A stretch of DNA of 64,000 nt from Niebla homalea (taxonomy: Eukaryota > Ascomycota > Lecanoromycetes > Lecanorales > Ramalinaceae), in assembly GCA_019925105.1 (NCBI GenBank), contig JAHGAU010000025.1, positions 682,001 to 746,000 of the forward strand, written 5' to 3'. Positions 26,300 to 37,904 of this stretch are shown piece by piece. How positions within the stretch are numbered: the first letter of the stretch is position 1; each line of letters begins with the position of its first letter. Under the pieces are notes generated by a model. It had not been told where the DNA came from and ran no database searches. It worked only from the letters and a program-made list of their open reading frames with translations. The position numbers and the translations under genes are program-made.

Positions 26300-29200
26300 A
26301 TCGAAGTCTTTTAAAATAATATAATTTAACGTAAAAAATAAAATAACTAAAACGATATAATTGATATTTGCGTTTAAAAAGATTAATAATATAAATATTA
26401 TTATTATTTAAAAGCCGTTATATAATAGATTTATATACTTTTTAATTAACTTAAAAAACGGTTTTTATTTTACGTTTAAAAGCGATGAGATTATTTAGGT
26501 ATATTTTTATATTAATAAAAAGATAAATATCGATAATTAAAATATAATATATTACGGAAAAAACCTATATATGCTTAGAATTTCGCGGGAAAATATAAAC
26601 GACGGCGGCCTTAATATTTATAACGTTTATAATTTACCGTTAAATAACCGTTAAAAACTATTTACGATTTTATTATTAAAAAAATATTTGAAAACCTAGA
26701 CGAATATATGTTTTTAAACGATTTTAATTTTTATTATAAAATATATAAAAAGAAAATAAAAAAAAGACTAGTTATACTTAAACTAAAACAGTATTAATAA
26801 TAATAATAAAAATTAATTTTAAATTTTTAATACTTAAAAATACGATAGTATAAAGAAACCGTAACTTTAAAATAATAATCGACTTAACGTTTAAGACGAA
26901 AAAAGTAACAAAAACGGTAACTGTTTACGATATTAAAAAAAACTTTAAGTATAACTCGGATTATATTCCGGTATAAAAAGTATTTAATTAATCCGTAAAC
27001 GAAACGCCCGCCCCGGCCATAAAAAAAATATAAAGAATAATAAAAAAACCGAATTAATTTTAAAAATTAAAAAAATATAATTTATTATATTATTTACGTT
27101 CGAGATTAAAGAATAAATCGACTTTTTCGTAAATGAAATAATCGAAAAAACAATCTTAATAATAAAACCGTTTTAAAAAGTAAAAACTTATTAAAACGAG
27201 GAATATTTATATATATAATTACGAAAGCGAAAACGTTAATTAAGCGAATCGCGAAATATCGGAATTAAAACCTAATTATCTGATTAAAAAAAACTTAAAA
27301 AAAAATTATTTTTGGGGAAACGAAATAAATATATTTTCAATTATTTATTTACAATTTATAGTTTTTTTTAAAAGGTTTAAAAATTAATAAAATAGGGTCG
27401 GGAATAAAACGGGAAATTAAAACCGATCTTTAAATTTTTTTTTTAAAAAAAATTAAATAATTCGATTACTAAAATTTTTAATAATAAAATAAAAGTTTTA
27501 CGAAAAGCTTTTTTCCCCCCGGTATTTAATAATAACCTAACGAATATTGAAAAAGCCAAATATTTAACTTTTATAATAATTTATAAAACGATAATACGGG
27601 AAATAATAATTAAAATTATTAACTATTTAGAAAAAAATAAAACGCCGGGGCCGAATAAAATTTTTAATAAATTCTTATTAATAATAATTATTTTATTCAC
27701 GGAGGTTTTTATTTATTTATTTTAAATATATTTAAATGTCGGGTATTATTTATATAAGTTTAAAAAGGCGAAAACAATTATTTTAAAGAAACTGTTAAAA
27801 TCAGATTACTCGGAAATCAAAATATATTGACCGATCGCGTTATTATATACTTTAAAAAAAGCTCTAAAAATTATTATAATAAAAATTTTAAACGATTACG
27901 TTAAAAAATATAATTTTTTTTTAAATTAATAAATATAAATACGGAGAAATTAATTAATAAAAATAACACTTAAAACCCTAGTTAATAAGATTTATACCGT
28001 ATAAAATTACGGTAAAAAAAGTATAATAAGTTTTTTATTTTTAAACATTATAAAGACGTTTAATAAAATAAATTACCGGCGATTATTTTATAATTTAAAA
28101 AAAAATATATTACCGTTTTTAGTCGATTAAACGGCGAACTTTCTTAATAAAAAAATTTTATCGATTAACTTAATTAAAGAACGAACTCAATAAAACCTAT
28201 AATAACGGGTATTTTATAAAAATCGTTTATTTTTCCGATTTTTTTTTATCTAATAGTTTATTTATTGAAAAATTAATTAAGTTGAAATAAAAAATTTAAA
28301 TAAAAAATTTTATTAATAATATTTATTTATTAACGTATAATACGTTTATCATTATTAATTATTTCGAGTTTAAATAGATGTATAAAATTTATTTTAAATA
28401 AATAAAAACCTAGAAAACTTAATTTATATTATATAAATATAAATTAATTTATATAGTAAAATATCCGAGATTATACGATATATCGGTTATGGTCGACGTA
28501 AAATAAATAACGGTTAAACCGGAAATAAATATTAAAGTTTTAAAGCTTTAAATAAACGGGAAATTTAATTAAAAAACTTATTTTAAAAAAATCGATAAAA
28601 AAATAATTACTTAGGAAGAAAGCCTTATATATTTAATAATATCGACGTAAAAAACGATATTATAAAAGTCTCGGATTATATATTAAACGGTCGTAAAGTT
28701 TGCGATAATTTATATTGTAACTATATAATACGTACTTAAGGGAACCTTTAATTACGGGAAAACGTTTATTAAATAATTATAATAGGTTTAGAAAAAATAT
28801 TCTAAAGTAATTAACGGGGCGTAGAAAACAACTTTTATACCGGTTTTAAAATCGGAAGTATTCGTCCCGTTAATAATATTAATTTTTAATTAAATAACAA
28901 CTCAAATAAAACTTAAAAAAATATATATCCGATTACGATAAAAAATAACGAACGAATTCGATAATATTTTAAATAATTAGAAATAAAAAAAAATTTAATA
29001 ATAATAAAGTTTTTTTTTACGGAAATAAAAATAAATTAAATAAAAAATAAATGAAATTTATTTTATTTTAAAAAAAACTAATTATTATCCTGAAAATATT
29101 ACCACGGAAATTAAGAAAACTATTATTAAAAAAATTATCCGCGCGAAAATATTCGCCATAATTCAATAAATAATAAAACGCTAAACCGAATATTAACGGC

Positions 29201-29560
29201 GTTATAAAAACTTTATCCCGATAATTTGTAAATATTTAATTTTAAATAAAAATAAAATTTCGGAAGTTTATTTTCGATAGTATAAGATTATAAAGAAAAA
29301 CGATAATATATTAATTATATAATTCCGGACAAGTAAAAACGGCCTCGCTTATTTCCTATTTACCGCTTATACGGGGGGTAAAACGGACGCGGGTTACGAT
29401 AACGGCTAATATAAATAAAATACGGTTCATATTTTAATATCGTATTTTATATATATAAAGCGGAAATTCGGGTTAATCAAAAAAACTAATATAAGCGATT
29501 ACCGGAAAATATTATTTATAAAACGGGGTATCCGAGCTATTACGAAATTTATAATATTTA
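26300..29560 (+). pseudogene. LB2 ORF2 (endonuclease and reverse transcriptase), broken
   Basis: NIYNVYNLPLNNR at about 26,612-26,650 marks the endonuclease. KPDYSEIKIY and ALKIIIIKILNDYVKKYNF-type blocks at about 27,800-27,920 mark the reverse transcriptase, and FINNIYLLTYN at about 28,308-28,340 is the catalytic loop with both Asp changed to Asn. The layout equals LINE-A ORF2. Stops are dense throughout. Confidence 0.72.
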
Positions 29561-30230
29561 TTAGTTTTTTATGTTAGTTTAATTTAACTAATAAAATAAT
29601 TAAAATTACCGAAAATTTTACCGAAAATTTTACCGAAAAAATATCGCGTTAATCGGGTAAAAAAAATAAACGCCGAAACCGCGAAAAATATACGTAATAA
29701 AAAGCGCGAATTCGCGATAGAAAAACTATATATAATATAAGTATTAAAAGGATACTTGCATTATAATAATTTAAACTTATAAATAACCGTTTTACTTATA
29801 TATTAATTTATAATTCGGCGAAACGGATTTATATTTACGCGTAAAAAAATATTTTCCGGAAATAAAACTTAATACGTAAAAAAATAAATTAAATTTAAAA
29901 ATATTAATTAAAATAATCGGGTAAACGGGAAACGAAAATAATATAATATAAACTTAAGAAAAAACGAAAATATAATAAAATTAAAAGAAACTTTCGGAAA
30001 AACTAAATTATAATATTATAAAACTTCTTAAATATAATTTAAATATAATTACCTTTTAAATAATTAATAACATTTATTTTAAATAAATAAAAGTTAAATA
30101 AATACCGATTTTACCCTAATAATAACATTAAATTTTATAATTACTAATAAAATTAATAAACCGATTACTATAAAACGCCGAAATTAGCTTAGCTAGATTC
30201 GTAATATAAATCAATTAATTAATCAATCAA

Positions 30231-30243
30231 TAATATTTACGGG
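30231..30243. repeat. Target site duplication, right copy (TAATATTTACGGG)
   Basis: Perfect repeat of 24,577-24,589, directly after the LB2 tail and before LB3 sequence resumes. Confidence 0.88.
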
Positions 30244-30896
30244 CTTATTCCCTTAGTTTAGCTTAATTAACGAAATAAATAAAATCGCCGAAAATTTAAT
30301 CGAAAAAACTTTTTATCGAACGGGAAATAAAGGCCGGTATTATATAAAAAAATACTTAATAAAAGGTATAACGGGTTTTTAATATAAAAACTATATATAA
30401 GGTAAATATTAAAAGGATAACTATTATATAATAATTAAAACCTAAAAATAATCGCTTAATTTATATATTTACCTATAGTTCGGCTATATAAGCTTATATT
30501 CATATAATAAAAAAATAATCCCCGGAAATAAAACTTATCGTATAAATAGATAATATAGGTTTTAAATATTAATAAAAATATTCGGAAAAAAAGTTAATAA
30601 AAATATAATAATATAAATTCGGGAAAAAATAAGATTATAATAAGGTTAAAAAAGACCCTTAAAAGAAATCGGTTATAATATTAAAAGGTTTTTTAAATAT
30701 AACGTAAATATAATTATTTTTTAAATAATTAATAGTATTTATTTTAAATAAATAAAATTTAAATAAACGTTAACTTTATCTTAAAGTTATAACGTTAGGT
30801 TTTACGATTATTAATAAAGCCGGTAAATTAACTATTATAGAACGCTGAAATTAACTTAGCTAAATTCGTAATATAAATTAATTAATCAATTAATTA

Positions 30897-31020
30897 ATCA
30901 ATATATTTATATAAAAAGGGTATAATTTTGGGGGTATATATATAATCTCGGGGCGTATAACTATATCCCGAAGGTATACGTATATATAATCCCTTAATCT
31001 AATATACGGAGTCCGAAGCT
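30897..31020. other. Transition from RIP-mutated repeats to GC-balanced DNA
   Basis: After the LB3 tail, sequence rich in GGGTATA and TATATAATC gives way within about 100 bases to ordinary mixed-base DNA (CTGAAGGCCGTCGCAG). The change is abrupt. I see no terminal inverted repeat or target duplication shared with the right edge of the island near 34,233. Confidence 0.6.
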
Positions 31021-31077
31021 GAAGGCCGTCGCAGATACGAAGTCATTATATAGCGAAGCACACATATTCTCCTTCTA

Positions 31078-33661
31078 TTAAAGGATTTTCTTATTACTTA
31101 ATAAGTCATCAAGGCGCTTCCATCCACTATGTAGCTCGCCCATTAACTCACTCCCCGCGACCCTTGCGACCTCCATATCACCTCGTGCACCCTCAACCCG
31201 ATTCTCCATAATTCTTACCTCGTCTTTCAAGAACGAATTCCCACGCTCCATACACTCTCCGAAGCCCGCATGGACTCCAACCTTTCGCTGGGCGGTCCTG
31301 AGATTCGCTTCCAGTCTCCCTGCAGTCGATCTTAGATTCATGATCGCAGCCTTGAACTGGCAGGTATCCGGTAAGCGGGCATAAGCGTCGAAGACAGTTC
31401 GAAGGTTCTCAACGGCATCGGTCCGAAGGGAGTCGTAAGTCTCGGAGAGCGTCCTCAGACGGTCTTGCAACTGTGCAGTGGCTTTGTTGATGAGATTGGC
31501 GGTTGTGCGCAGGGTCGTCGCATCATGCTCTAGCTTGGTGAAACCAGACATACTCTCATTGTACGCCTGAACAGCAGCTTCAATCGCGAGGTCCACATTC
31601 GCATGCTGTGACAAGTTTGCTGATTGCGTTGCAGCGCCTAGACGAGGGGTATGAGCTATCGTAACCAGCCAGCTTCAACGTTTGAACTTGCTTACATGTA
31701 TCTGAAGTCGTTGCGTGGAGACCCGTCGCGGACGATTGGGTCGGTCGAAGCATCGCCGCAAAGGTCCTCCGCCAAAGCGGCGCGTCGATGGTGGTCGGCA
31801 TGCAACCATCGATAAGTCTAGACAAAGTTCCAACAAGGACATGAACACCACAGTCAAAGCCATTGACTTGCTGGGGCATACAGCCGCTGAAAAAGGTCCA
31901 CTCCTGCTTGGATGGACTGTTTGTGCGAGGACTCTTTATTGCTGAAGCCAATAGGCTGGTCCTCACCTTCTCGGTTCGGCTTTGAGAGGATAACGGATCG
32001 TAATGCTCGATGACCCGATTCCTTAGGTCCAGGACTGCCAATGACCAGTGCAAGGAAGACTGATGATGAAGTATTAGGTAAATTGTGTCGGCTCCAGCAG
32101 CTTGCTTCGGCGGCGAGATCAAGGGTTGAGATTCGCTTTCAATATTGTAGTGGAGAGGGTCAAGGGCGCAGCTGGCAGGGTCGAGAGCGACGATGATGCC
32201 TATAAGGATTGAGAGCACAGAGGAGTTGAGCAAATTTGTACCTATCAACGACGCGACAGCGCTACTCGTCTCCGGCCAATCTTCGATCCGATCTGCTGGT
32301 ATAGTGGCAAGCTGATGCGACTCGGCGAATGCAAGCTCGGTTGAAGAATCGAGGCAGTTGTAATCATCATCATCCGGCAACAACGGACTGTTGACGTTGA
32401 CACTATTGGGATCCTCAAATACCACATTTGGCATGTCAACGATTTGTATATCGTCAAAGATAGCGCTTTCCGCCGAAGAATGGAGGGAGTAAGTAGAATC
32501 CAGCAAAGATGGACTGTGAGTGTGTGACAGACTTGGCTCGACATGGCGTCCGAGTTCGATGCTTGCATCCTATACAATTGTTAGGCGAGATTGGGATTCA
32601 TATCATCAACACCACCCACAGATGCACTGTCTATATGATCATCCGGCTGATCATCCCCTTCGTAAGAACCCCCAGCTGACAAGGTCTCGATCGTGTCAAC
32701 AGTTGGTAGATCTTGAACGCTTGGGGAAACAGGCCGAGCCCGTTTCCTAGGGTTCTCGCTGGTGTTCTCGCTGGTAGGCTGCCTATCTCGTCTGACCATC
32801 GCGACTGCAGCTTTTGCGTCATCGAGGGTCAATCTGCGTTTCCGATTGTGACCTTGCTTAGGGGGCAAATGGCTGCGACGCTGGATGCTCTCACGCAGAG
32901 CAGACCTCCCATGCTCAAGATCCGTCAAGCCACTGAGTTCGGCGAGGCTTTCGAGAAGATTTCGCGACAGAGGTTTGCCATCGAAGTAGCTCGAGTCAAG
33001 GATTTCATGAACTGGCGTCTGCCAATTCTGCTTGATCCGTCTGGTGCTGGCGTGGAGTCGGCGAGTGGTATCGCGCGATAGTTTGAGGATCCGTGTGATT
33101 GTGCCTGCACCAAGGCAGTCTTCAAGCTCTTGACTCCATAGCTCCACCCGCCTCTGCGCCTCAGCATTTGCGGCGCCCAGTTTCACGCAGTGGTTGTAGA
33201 CCCATTCGATCTCTGTGCTCAATCGGAGAGATGCATCTTCGAGGAGCTCCGAGCGCCCGATGATCGCTGTCTTGGCCAGTGACAGAGCTTGATCCAATGT
33301 AGTGGCAGCTTTGATGCTCTCCAGATCTTCGTGGTCAACATCGGACGTATCACTTCTTGAGTAGACAAGCTCTTGACTGGCATTCTGACATAAGGGCAAG
33401 CCTTGGGATGTGGCATTCTGAGCGACGACTATTCTGACTGCTTGCCCCTTCTCTATATTGCCCTGTGCCTCTTCCTCTCTTTTCTCTGCAATCAGATCCT
33501 CGCGTTGCTCATGACTCGTCGCCCTTGATGTGCTGAGCTCCCGATACTGCGATCTCGTTCTGACTAAATCAAGTAGGTAAGCAAGCTCAGCTCAAGCAAG
33601 AATGGTGGTCCCTTGCAAACATACCAGGTCTGACGTCCAATGATACATGATGCTTATCCAT
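31078..33661 (-). CDS. Ulp1/C48-family cysteine protease with N- and C-terminal helical extensions (4 exons)
   Basis: Model on the minus strand: exons 33661-33625, 33563-32620, 32569-31696 and 31619-31078, total 2,397 bases, 798 residues. The ATG gives MDKHHVSLDVRP and is preceded in frame by TGA; all three joins keep the frame. Residues 1-330 are charged and helical, with basic clusters HNRKRRLTL (about 251) and NPRKRARP (about 283) that could be nuclear signals. The C48 catalytic core lies at about 425-600: His501 in SLHWSLAVLDL, Asp518 in EHYDPLSS, Gln561 and Cys567 in QVNGFDCGVHV. The His-Asp and Asp-Cys spacings (17 and 49) equal those I recall for yeast Ulp1, and Trp follows the His. 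Residues 621-798 form a coiled-coil-like tail. The family removes SUMO or related modifiers from proteins; this substrate is unknown. Codon use and GC are normal and no RIP damage is seen. In classical Ulp1 the protease domain is C-terminal, so the long tail is unusual. Function in deSUMOylation is inferred only. Confidence 0.88.
31620..31695 (-). other. Intron 3 (76 bp)
   Basis: Donor GTAAGC, acceptor GCAATCAG, phase 1. It joins the protease exon to the coiled-coil exon in frame. Without it the protease frame would read on for 33 further residues and stop at 31,580, giving a protein of about 651 residues, so retention is a real alternative. The branch site is less clear than in intron 2. Confidence 0.65.
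32570..32619 (-). other. Intron 2 (50 bp)
   Basis: Donor GTGGGT, acceptor TTGTATAG, with a consensus-like branch CCTAAC 10 bases before the acceptor. It lies between codons (phase 0) and removes two in-frame stops. It joins the basic N-terminal region to the protease exon. Confidence 0.8.
33564..33624 (-). other. Intron 1 (61 bp)
   Basis: Donor GTATGT, acceptor GATTTAG, with GCTTAC about 15 bases before the acceptor as a possible branch site. It splits codon 13 after its first base. Skipping it would bring an in-frame TGA ahead of exon 2, so it is needed to reach the ATG. Confidence 0.75.
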
Positions 33662-34233
33662 TCAAACCTGGTGCCTCGTCTGTTATGATCCGTATCATGG
33701 GAGCTGCATTGAATTCTGATGCATCACCCGTCTTCCCCCCGACTATCATCATCACAAGTTCCATGGAAGGCAGAAACGGCAGGAGTGGATTTCAGCTTGC
33801 GTGCGACAAAGGTCTGGCGGGTCCTTGGCGGCCCAGCAAAGGTCTTGGCATTCCTACAACTACGCGCAGTCAATCAAGGACCACTGCTGAGCTGCGTATG
33901 TATTAGTATTTAGCGCTGAGCATCCCTGGACTTACAAGGGCCTGTTCAAGCCCCATCCCTCTCCATAACGGTGCAGAGTGGATTCTTGATGACCTTTAGA
34001 GCGCTCGCAAACGACCAAAGGTTTTTTCTGGGTCATACATGGTGAATCCCGGACTGAGCTTGCTTGGATAGAAAAGAACGCGATGGCCTGTAGATGCTAT
34101 TATGTATATGTTTACGTTCTATAGCCTCGCTCTCAGGTCAGGCGTGCATATTCGAAGAATTCGGTCTGGCCTATATCTTTATCGCCTACGCTTGCTCGTC
34201 GCGATACTTTGGAACCCTACGCTCGTTCCACAC
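33662..34233 (-). promoter_or_regulatory. Upstream region of the Ulp1-like gene
   Basis: About 570 bases of GC-balanced DNA lie between the ATG and the return of AT-rich sequence at 34,233. This is the only space for the promoter on this side. I see no convincing TATA box or CT-rich start motif close to the ATG. Small open frames on the plus strand (33,640-33,913 and 34,101-34,234) lack family features and I do not call them genes. Confidence 0.45.
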
Positions 34234-35325
34234 TAATAATAAAAATATATAATTAATATTGAATAAAATAAAAATAAATAATAATAAAAATATATTTTAG
34301 ATAACTGAATTTTTGAAAAATAAACGAATTCTATAGAAAAATAAATAAAAATTAAATAATATAAAAAAAAAAAAAAAATTAAACTTAAAATTATTAATTA
34401 TATTTAAACCGAATAATTATTAATCATAATTGATATAATTCATTCTGAATTTTTTATTTTAAAAACATTAATTATGTAAGGTATTAAAAATGAGAATTAT
34501 TATTAATTCAATTTTTTATTATCTAAAAAAACCGTAAATACAATAAATATTTAAAATACTAAAATATTTTGAAGATATAAATTAAGTTATATATTAATAA
34601 AAATAAAATTTATTTGATTTATAAATAATGTATTGATTTTTTTAAAAATAAATAAAAAAATTAATTTTTAAAATAAAAAAATATCTAATATAAAAAAAAA
34701 TTAATAAATAAACGGTATTATTAAAAAATTATTTAAATTTCTTATTGAAATTCCTAATTAAAAAATAAAATAATTTTTTATATATAAAATCTTTAATTAT
34801 TATTCTAAATAAAATTATTGTTTTTTTAATATGAAACGGGGCATATACCGTTTTGTTAATATGAATCCGGTATAAAACCGGGATAATACAAAATTAGTTT
34901 TTAATAATTATTATTAATAGGAAATTAATGATAAACCGATATATTAATAAGAATATTAAAATACCGGTAACGGATAAAATATGAAAAAAATCGATTAAAT
35001 TTTTTTTTAATTGTCGATATTTTATTATTTTTATTAATATACCGGTTATATAAAACGATTTCGGGACGGGATTTATTTTCGACCGATATAAGACGGGACG
35101 GGATTTATTTAATTAAAAACCGTTCTATATTGTTGCGTTATACGGAATAAAAATAATCGTAATAATTATTTTAATATTAAAATTATTTATAAAAATTGAA
35201 TATTATTTAGAAGAAAACTTTATAATTTCTTATAATAATAAATAAATAATTGAACAAAATATTAAATACATAATTAATTCAATAATTAAATGAATAATTA
35301 AGTAAATAGTCGATAACTTGGAGTG
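34234..35325. other. Unresolved AT-rich DNA
   Basis: The sequence is nearly pure A/T up to about 34,820. It then shows two tandem-like patches: TTAATATGAA followed by CGG-type segments at 34,828-34,890, and CGGGACGGGATTTATTT at about 35,072 and again at about 35,095. No frame or element match was found. RIP-like texture resumes to the right. Confidence 0.4.
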
Positions 35326-35326
35326 A

Positions 35327-36192
35327 ATAGCGACGAACAACGGGACCTAAAGGTCCAAAACGATACGTACGCGTATAGCTTTTGTAACGACGGGGTAAAT
35401 ATTTTAAAGGCGACGATTAAAAACGTTATAATAAATAAGAACGGGGTGGTAAATTAGCGGCCCGCGGGTATTAACGGGGGTATTAAAAATATATACGAAC
35501 TATACGGTAACGAAAAAACTAGGGAACTTAAAAATAATAATAAAGATTAAAGTCGATTAAAAACACGTAAAAAAAACGCGTAAAACGCGTAAATATAAAA
35601 TAATTAATAATAATAAATAAAAGCTTTATACGGCGGTAACGGTACGTAATTTATTTAAAGTAAAATAAAAAATTTTTACGGCGGAAACGTAACTAATAAT
35701 ATAAATAAACTTGAAAAAAAATTAATTTTTTATTAAAAAATTAACGAAAATAAAACAAAATAAAAAAGAAAACAAATAGCCCGTATTAAGAAATAAAAAT
35801 AATAAAATAGAAAAAAAATTCGGCGGCGGGCCCCGGATAAAAAATATTACCGGGGAAAATAAATTAAATAATACAAACGGCGTAAAAAGTAATTATACGA
35901 ATAATAAAAAAAAACAAAAAAAAACAATAATATTAAAAATATTAAAAAAATTAAAAATAATTATAATCCGATTCGTAAACGCGGGAAAGAAAAAAATAAT
36001 AATAAAAACAAATTTATTATAATTAATAAAAACGTTTAAAATAATAAGGAAACCGTTCATTAAATGAATAATCGTAGTTAAAAAATTATAAAATAAGAAT
36101 ATCTTTTTAAATATAGCGTTATTAAAAGTTAAAGAAAACCTAAAAAAAATGAAAACGTAAACTAATAAAAAAATATACCGATTAACGAAAAT
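35327..36192 (+). mobile_element. LINE-B ORF1 5' fragment
   Basis: It starts with a mutated ORF1 start (ATA GCG ACG AAC AAC; ATG became ATA) and follows ORF1 of LB2 for about 860 bases. It is cut off where a minus-strand LINE-B tail begins (36,193). No continuation of this element was found beyond that insertion. Its first 160 bases are the closest match to the inverted piece at 21,190-21,345. Confidence 0.75.
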
Positions 36193-37445
36193 ATTATTGA
36201 TTGATTGATTGATTAATTTATATTACGAATTTAATTAAGTTAATTTCAGCGTTCTATAATAATCGGTTTACCGGTTTTATTAATAATCGTAAAACCTAAC
36301 GTTATAACGTTAAAATAAAATCGATGTTTATTTAACCTTTATTTATTTAAAACGAATATTATTAATTACTTAGAAAATAATTATATTTACCTTAAATCCA
36401 GAAAATCCTTTAATATTACGACCGACTTTTTTTAAAAGTTTTTTTTAATTTTATTATAATTTTATTTTTTCCCGAATTTATATTATATTATTTTTATTAA
36501 TTTTTTTTCTGAATATTTTTACCGATACTTAAAATCCGTATTATTTATTTATATAATAAGTTTTATTTTTAAAGATTATTTTTTTATTATATAAACGTAA
36601 ATTTACTTAAATAAATTATAAATAAATATATAAATTAAACGATTACCCTTAGGTCTCGGCCGTTATATAATAATTATCTTTTCGATATTTATATTATATA
36701 TAACTTTTATGTCGAGAATTTATTGTGCCTTTTATTATATATATTTTTCATAATATTAACTTTTATTTCCCGTTTAATAAAGCATTTTTTTAATTAAATT
36801 TTCGGCGATTTTATTTATTTCGTTAGTTAGGCTAAATTAGGGGAATCAGCCCGTAAATACTATAAATTTCGCGATAATATAGATTCCCCGTTTTACAAAT
36901 AATATTTTTCGGTAATCGTTCGTACCGGCTTTTTTATGGTATAAGATTAATACGTAAACCGCGTTTTATTTTCATTAATTATAATTATAATTATAATTAA
37001 CGTCTGTTTTATTTTTTATATAAACCGTAAATAAAAAGTAAATTAATTTGTTTTTTCTGGTCCGAAAATAAATAATTAATACGTTATTTCTTTTTTTTAT
37101 AATATTATCTTATTAAAAATAATTTTTCATAATCTTATTTTCGTTTAAGATATTTATATATTAGCGAAATAAAATCTTTATATTTTATTTTTATTGGATT
37201 AACGTTCTATTATTTACCGGGCTATCGCGGCCGTTTTCGTTTTAATAATTTTTTTAATAACTGTTTTATTCGCTTTTATTTAATTATTTTTTTTTATTAA
37301 ATTTAGCTTAAATATTATAAATAAAAAATTATTTCTTAAGTTTTAAATTAACGGGTTAATATAAATTAAATTTAATTTATTTTTCGTTTAATTCAACTTA
37401 AATATTATAAATAAAAATTCTATTAACGCCGGTTTATTTTATTAT
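36193..37445 (-). mobile_element. LINE-B 3' fragment on the minus strand
   Basis: The tail (ATTG repeats on the plus strand, 36,196-36,213) is followed by the complement of the LINE-B 3' end. The match runs through the region equivalent to 29,100-29,160 of LB2 and resembles LB3 (around 24,000-24,120) near 37,300-37,445. The 5' part is missing, as is usual for LINEs. It appears to have inserted into the ORF1 fragment on its left. Confidence 0.75.
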
Positions 37446-37886
37446 ATTATTAAATATAGAATTTAATTTTTTATTTTTATTTAAAATTAAATATTAATAA
37501 ATTATTAAAATAAAAATTTTATTCTAATATAAATAATCGGTTTAATATTTTATTATTTAAAAAAGTTTTATTATTATTTTGATATAAATATTTTTTTTAA
37601 TAATATTTTTTTTAATTTCCGATATAATTTTTAAATAATAAATTTTTAAATAATAAAATTTTTAATAAAAACTTTTTATAATAAATATATTAATAAAACA
37701 TTTTTAAATAAATATTTTTAAATAAAATATTTTTATATAATATAATTTAAATAATACATTTTAAATAATATATTTTAAAATAATATATTTTAAAATAATA
37801 TATTTTTAATTAATATATTCTTTATTAATATATTTTTAAATAATATATTTTAAAATAATATTTTTTTAATTAATATATTCTTAATT
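37446..37886. repeat. LINE debris and AT-rich TTTTAAATAATATATT-type satellite, left part
   Basis: 37,460-37,565 repeats part of the neighbouring minus-strand LINE-B. From about 37,680 the sequence is built from irregular ATATATTTTAAAATAAT and TTAATTAATATATTCTTA units. The same satellite continues at 43,713 after the inserted LINE-A and reappears at 50,405-50,645. Confidence 0.6.
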
Positions 37887-37900
37887 AATATATTTATAAA
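37887..37900. repeat. Target site duplication, left copy (AATATATTTATAAA)
   Basis: The 14-mer lies just before the LINE-A 5' end and recurs at 43,699-43,712 after its tail. The first two bases could belong to the tail, so 12-14 bp is a fair length. Confidence 0.8.
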
Positions 37901-37904
37901 AAGG

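Larger units (their letters stand above)
24590..30230 (+). mobile_element. Complete LINE-B (LB2) nested in LB3
   Basis: This is a full-length element of about 5.6 kb. It has a 14-base leader, an intact ORF1 start (ATG GCG ACG AAC AAC), ORF2 and a 3' end with GCTTAGCTAGA and an AATC-type tail at 30,209-30,230. It is bounded by a 13-bp target duplication. It shares the ORF1 start and last 40 or so bases with LINE-A but is a distinct family over the rest. All frames are broken. It is the best reference copy for LINE-B in the window. Confidence 0.92.
21352..30896 (+). mobile_element. LINE-B (LB3), 5'-truncated, split by a second LINE-B
   Basis: Plus-strand LINE-B starts in the endonuclease domain (compare 26,400 onward in the complete copy) and runs to 24,589. 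It is interrupted by the complete LINE-B LB2, resumes at about 30,231-30,244 and ends with a degraded tail at 30,876-30,896. The catalytic loop reads INNIYFFVYN at about 23,288-23,320. A 13-bp repeat (TAATATTTACGGG) at 24,577-24,589 and 30,231-30,243 flanks the inner element and proves the nesting order. Confidence 0.82.

Noticed and set aside
31715..33167. Several further open frames of 62-122 codons on both strands in the gene island
   Set aside because: They are shadows of the four-exon Ulp1-like gene in other frames. The frame with catalytic motifs and consistent splice sites explains the region.
33640..33913. Two overlapping plus-strand open frames upstream of the Ulp1-like gene
   Set aside because: They overlap exon 1 and the promoter region on the other strand, have no family features, and are expected by chance in GC-balanced DNA.
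34101..34234. 44-codon plus-strand open frame starting MYMFTFYSLALRSG
   Set aside because: Short, no homology that I recognise, and it ends at the border to AT-rich DNA. Not enough to call a gene.
31000..34240. The idea that the gene island is the cargo of a DNA transposon
   Set aside because: No terminal inverted repeats or target duplication were found at the two borders, and no transposase is encoded. It is kept only as a remote possibility because Ulp1-like domains occur in some transposons.
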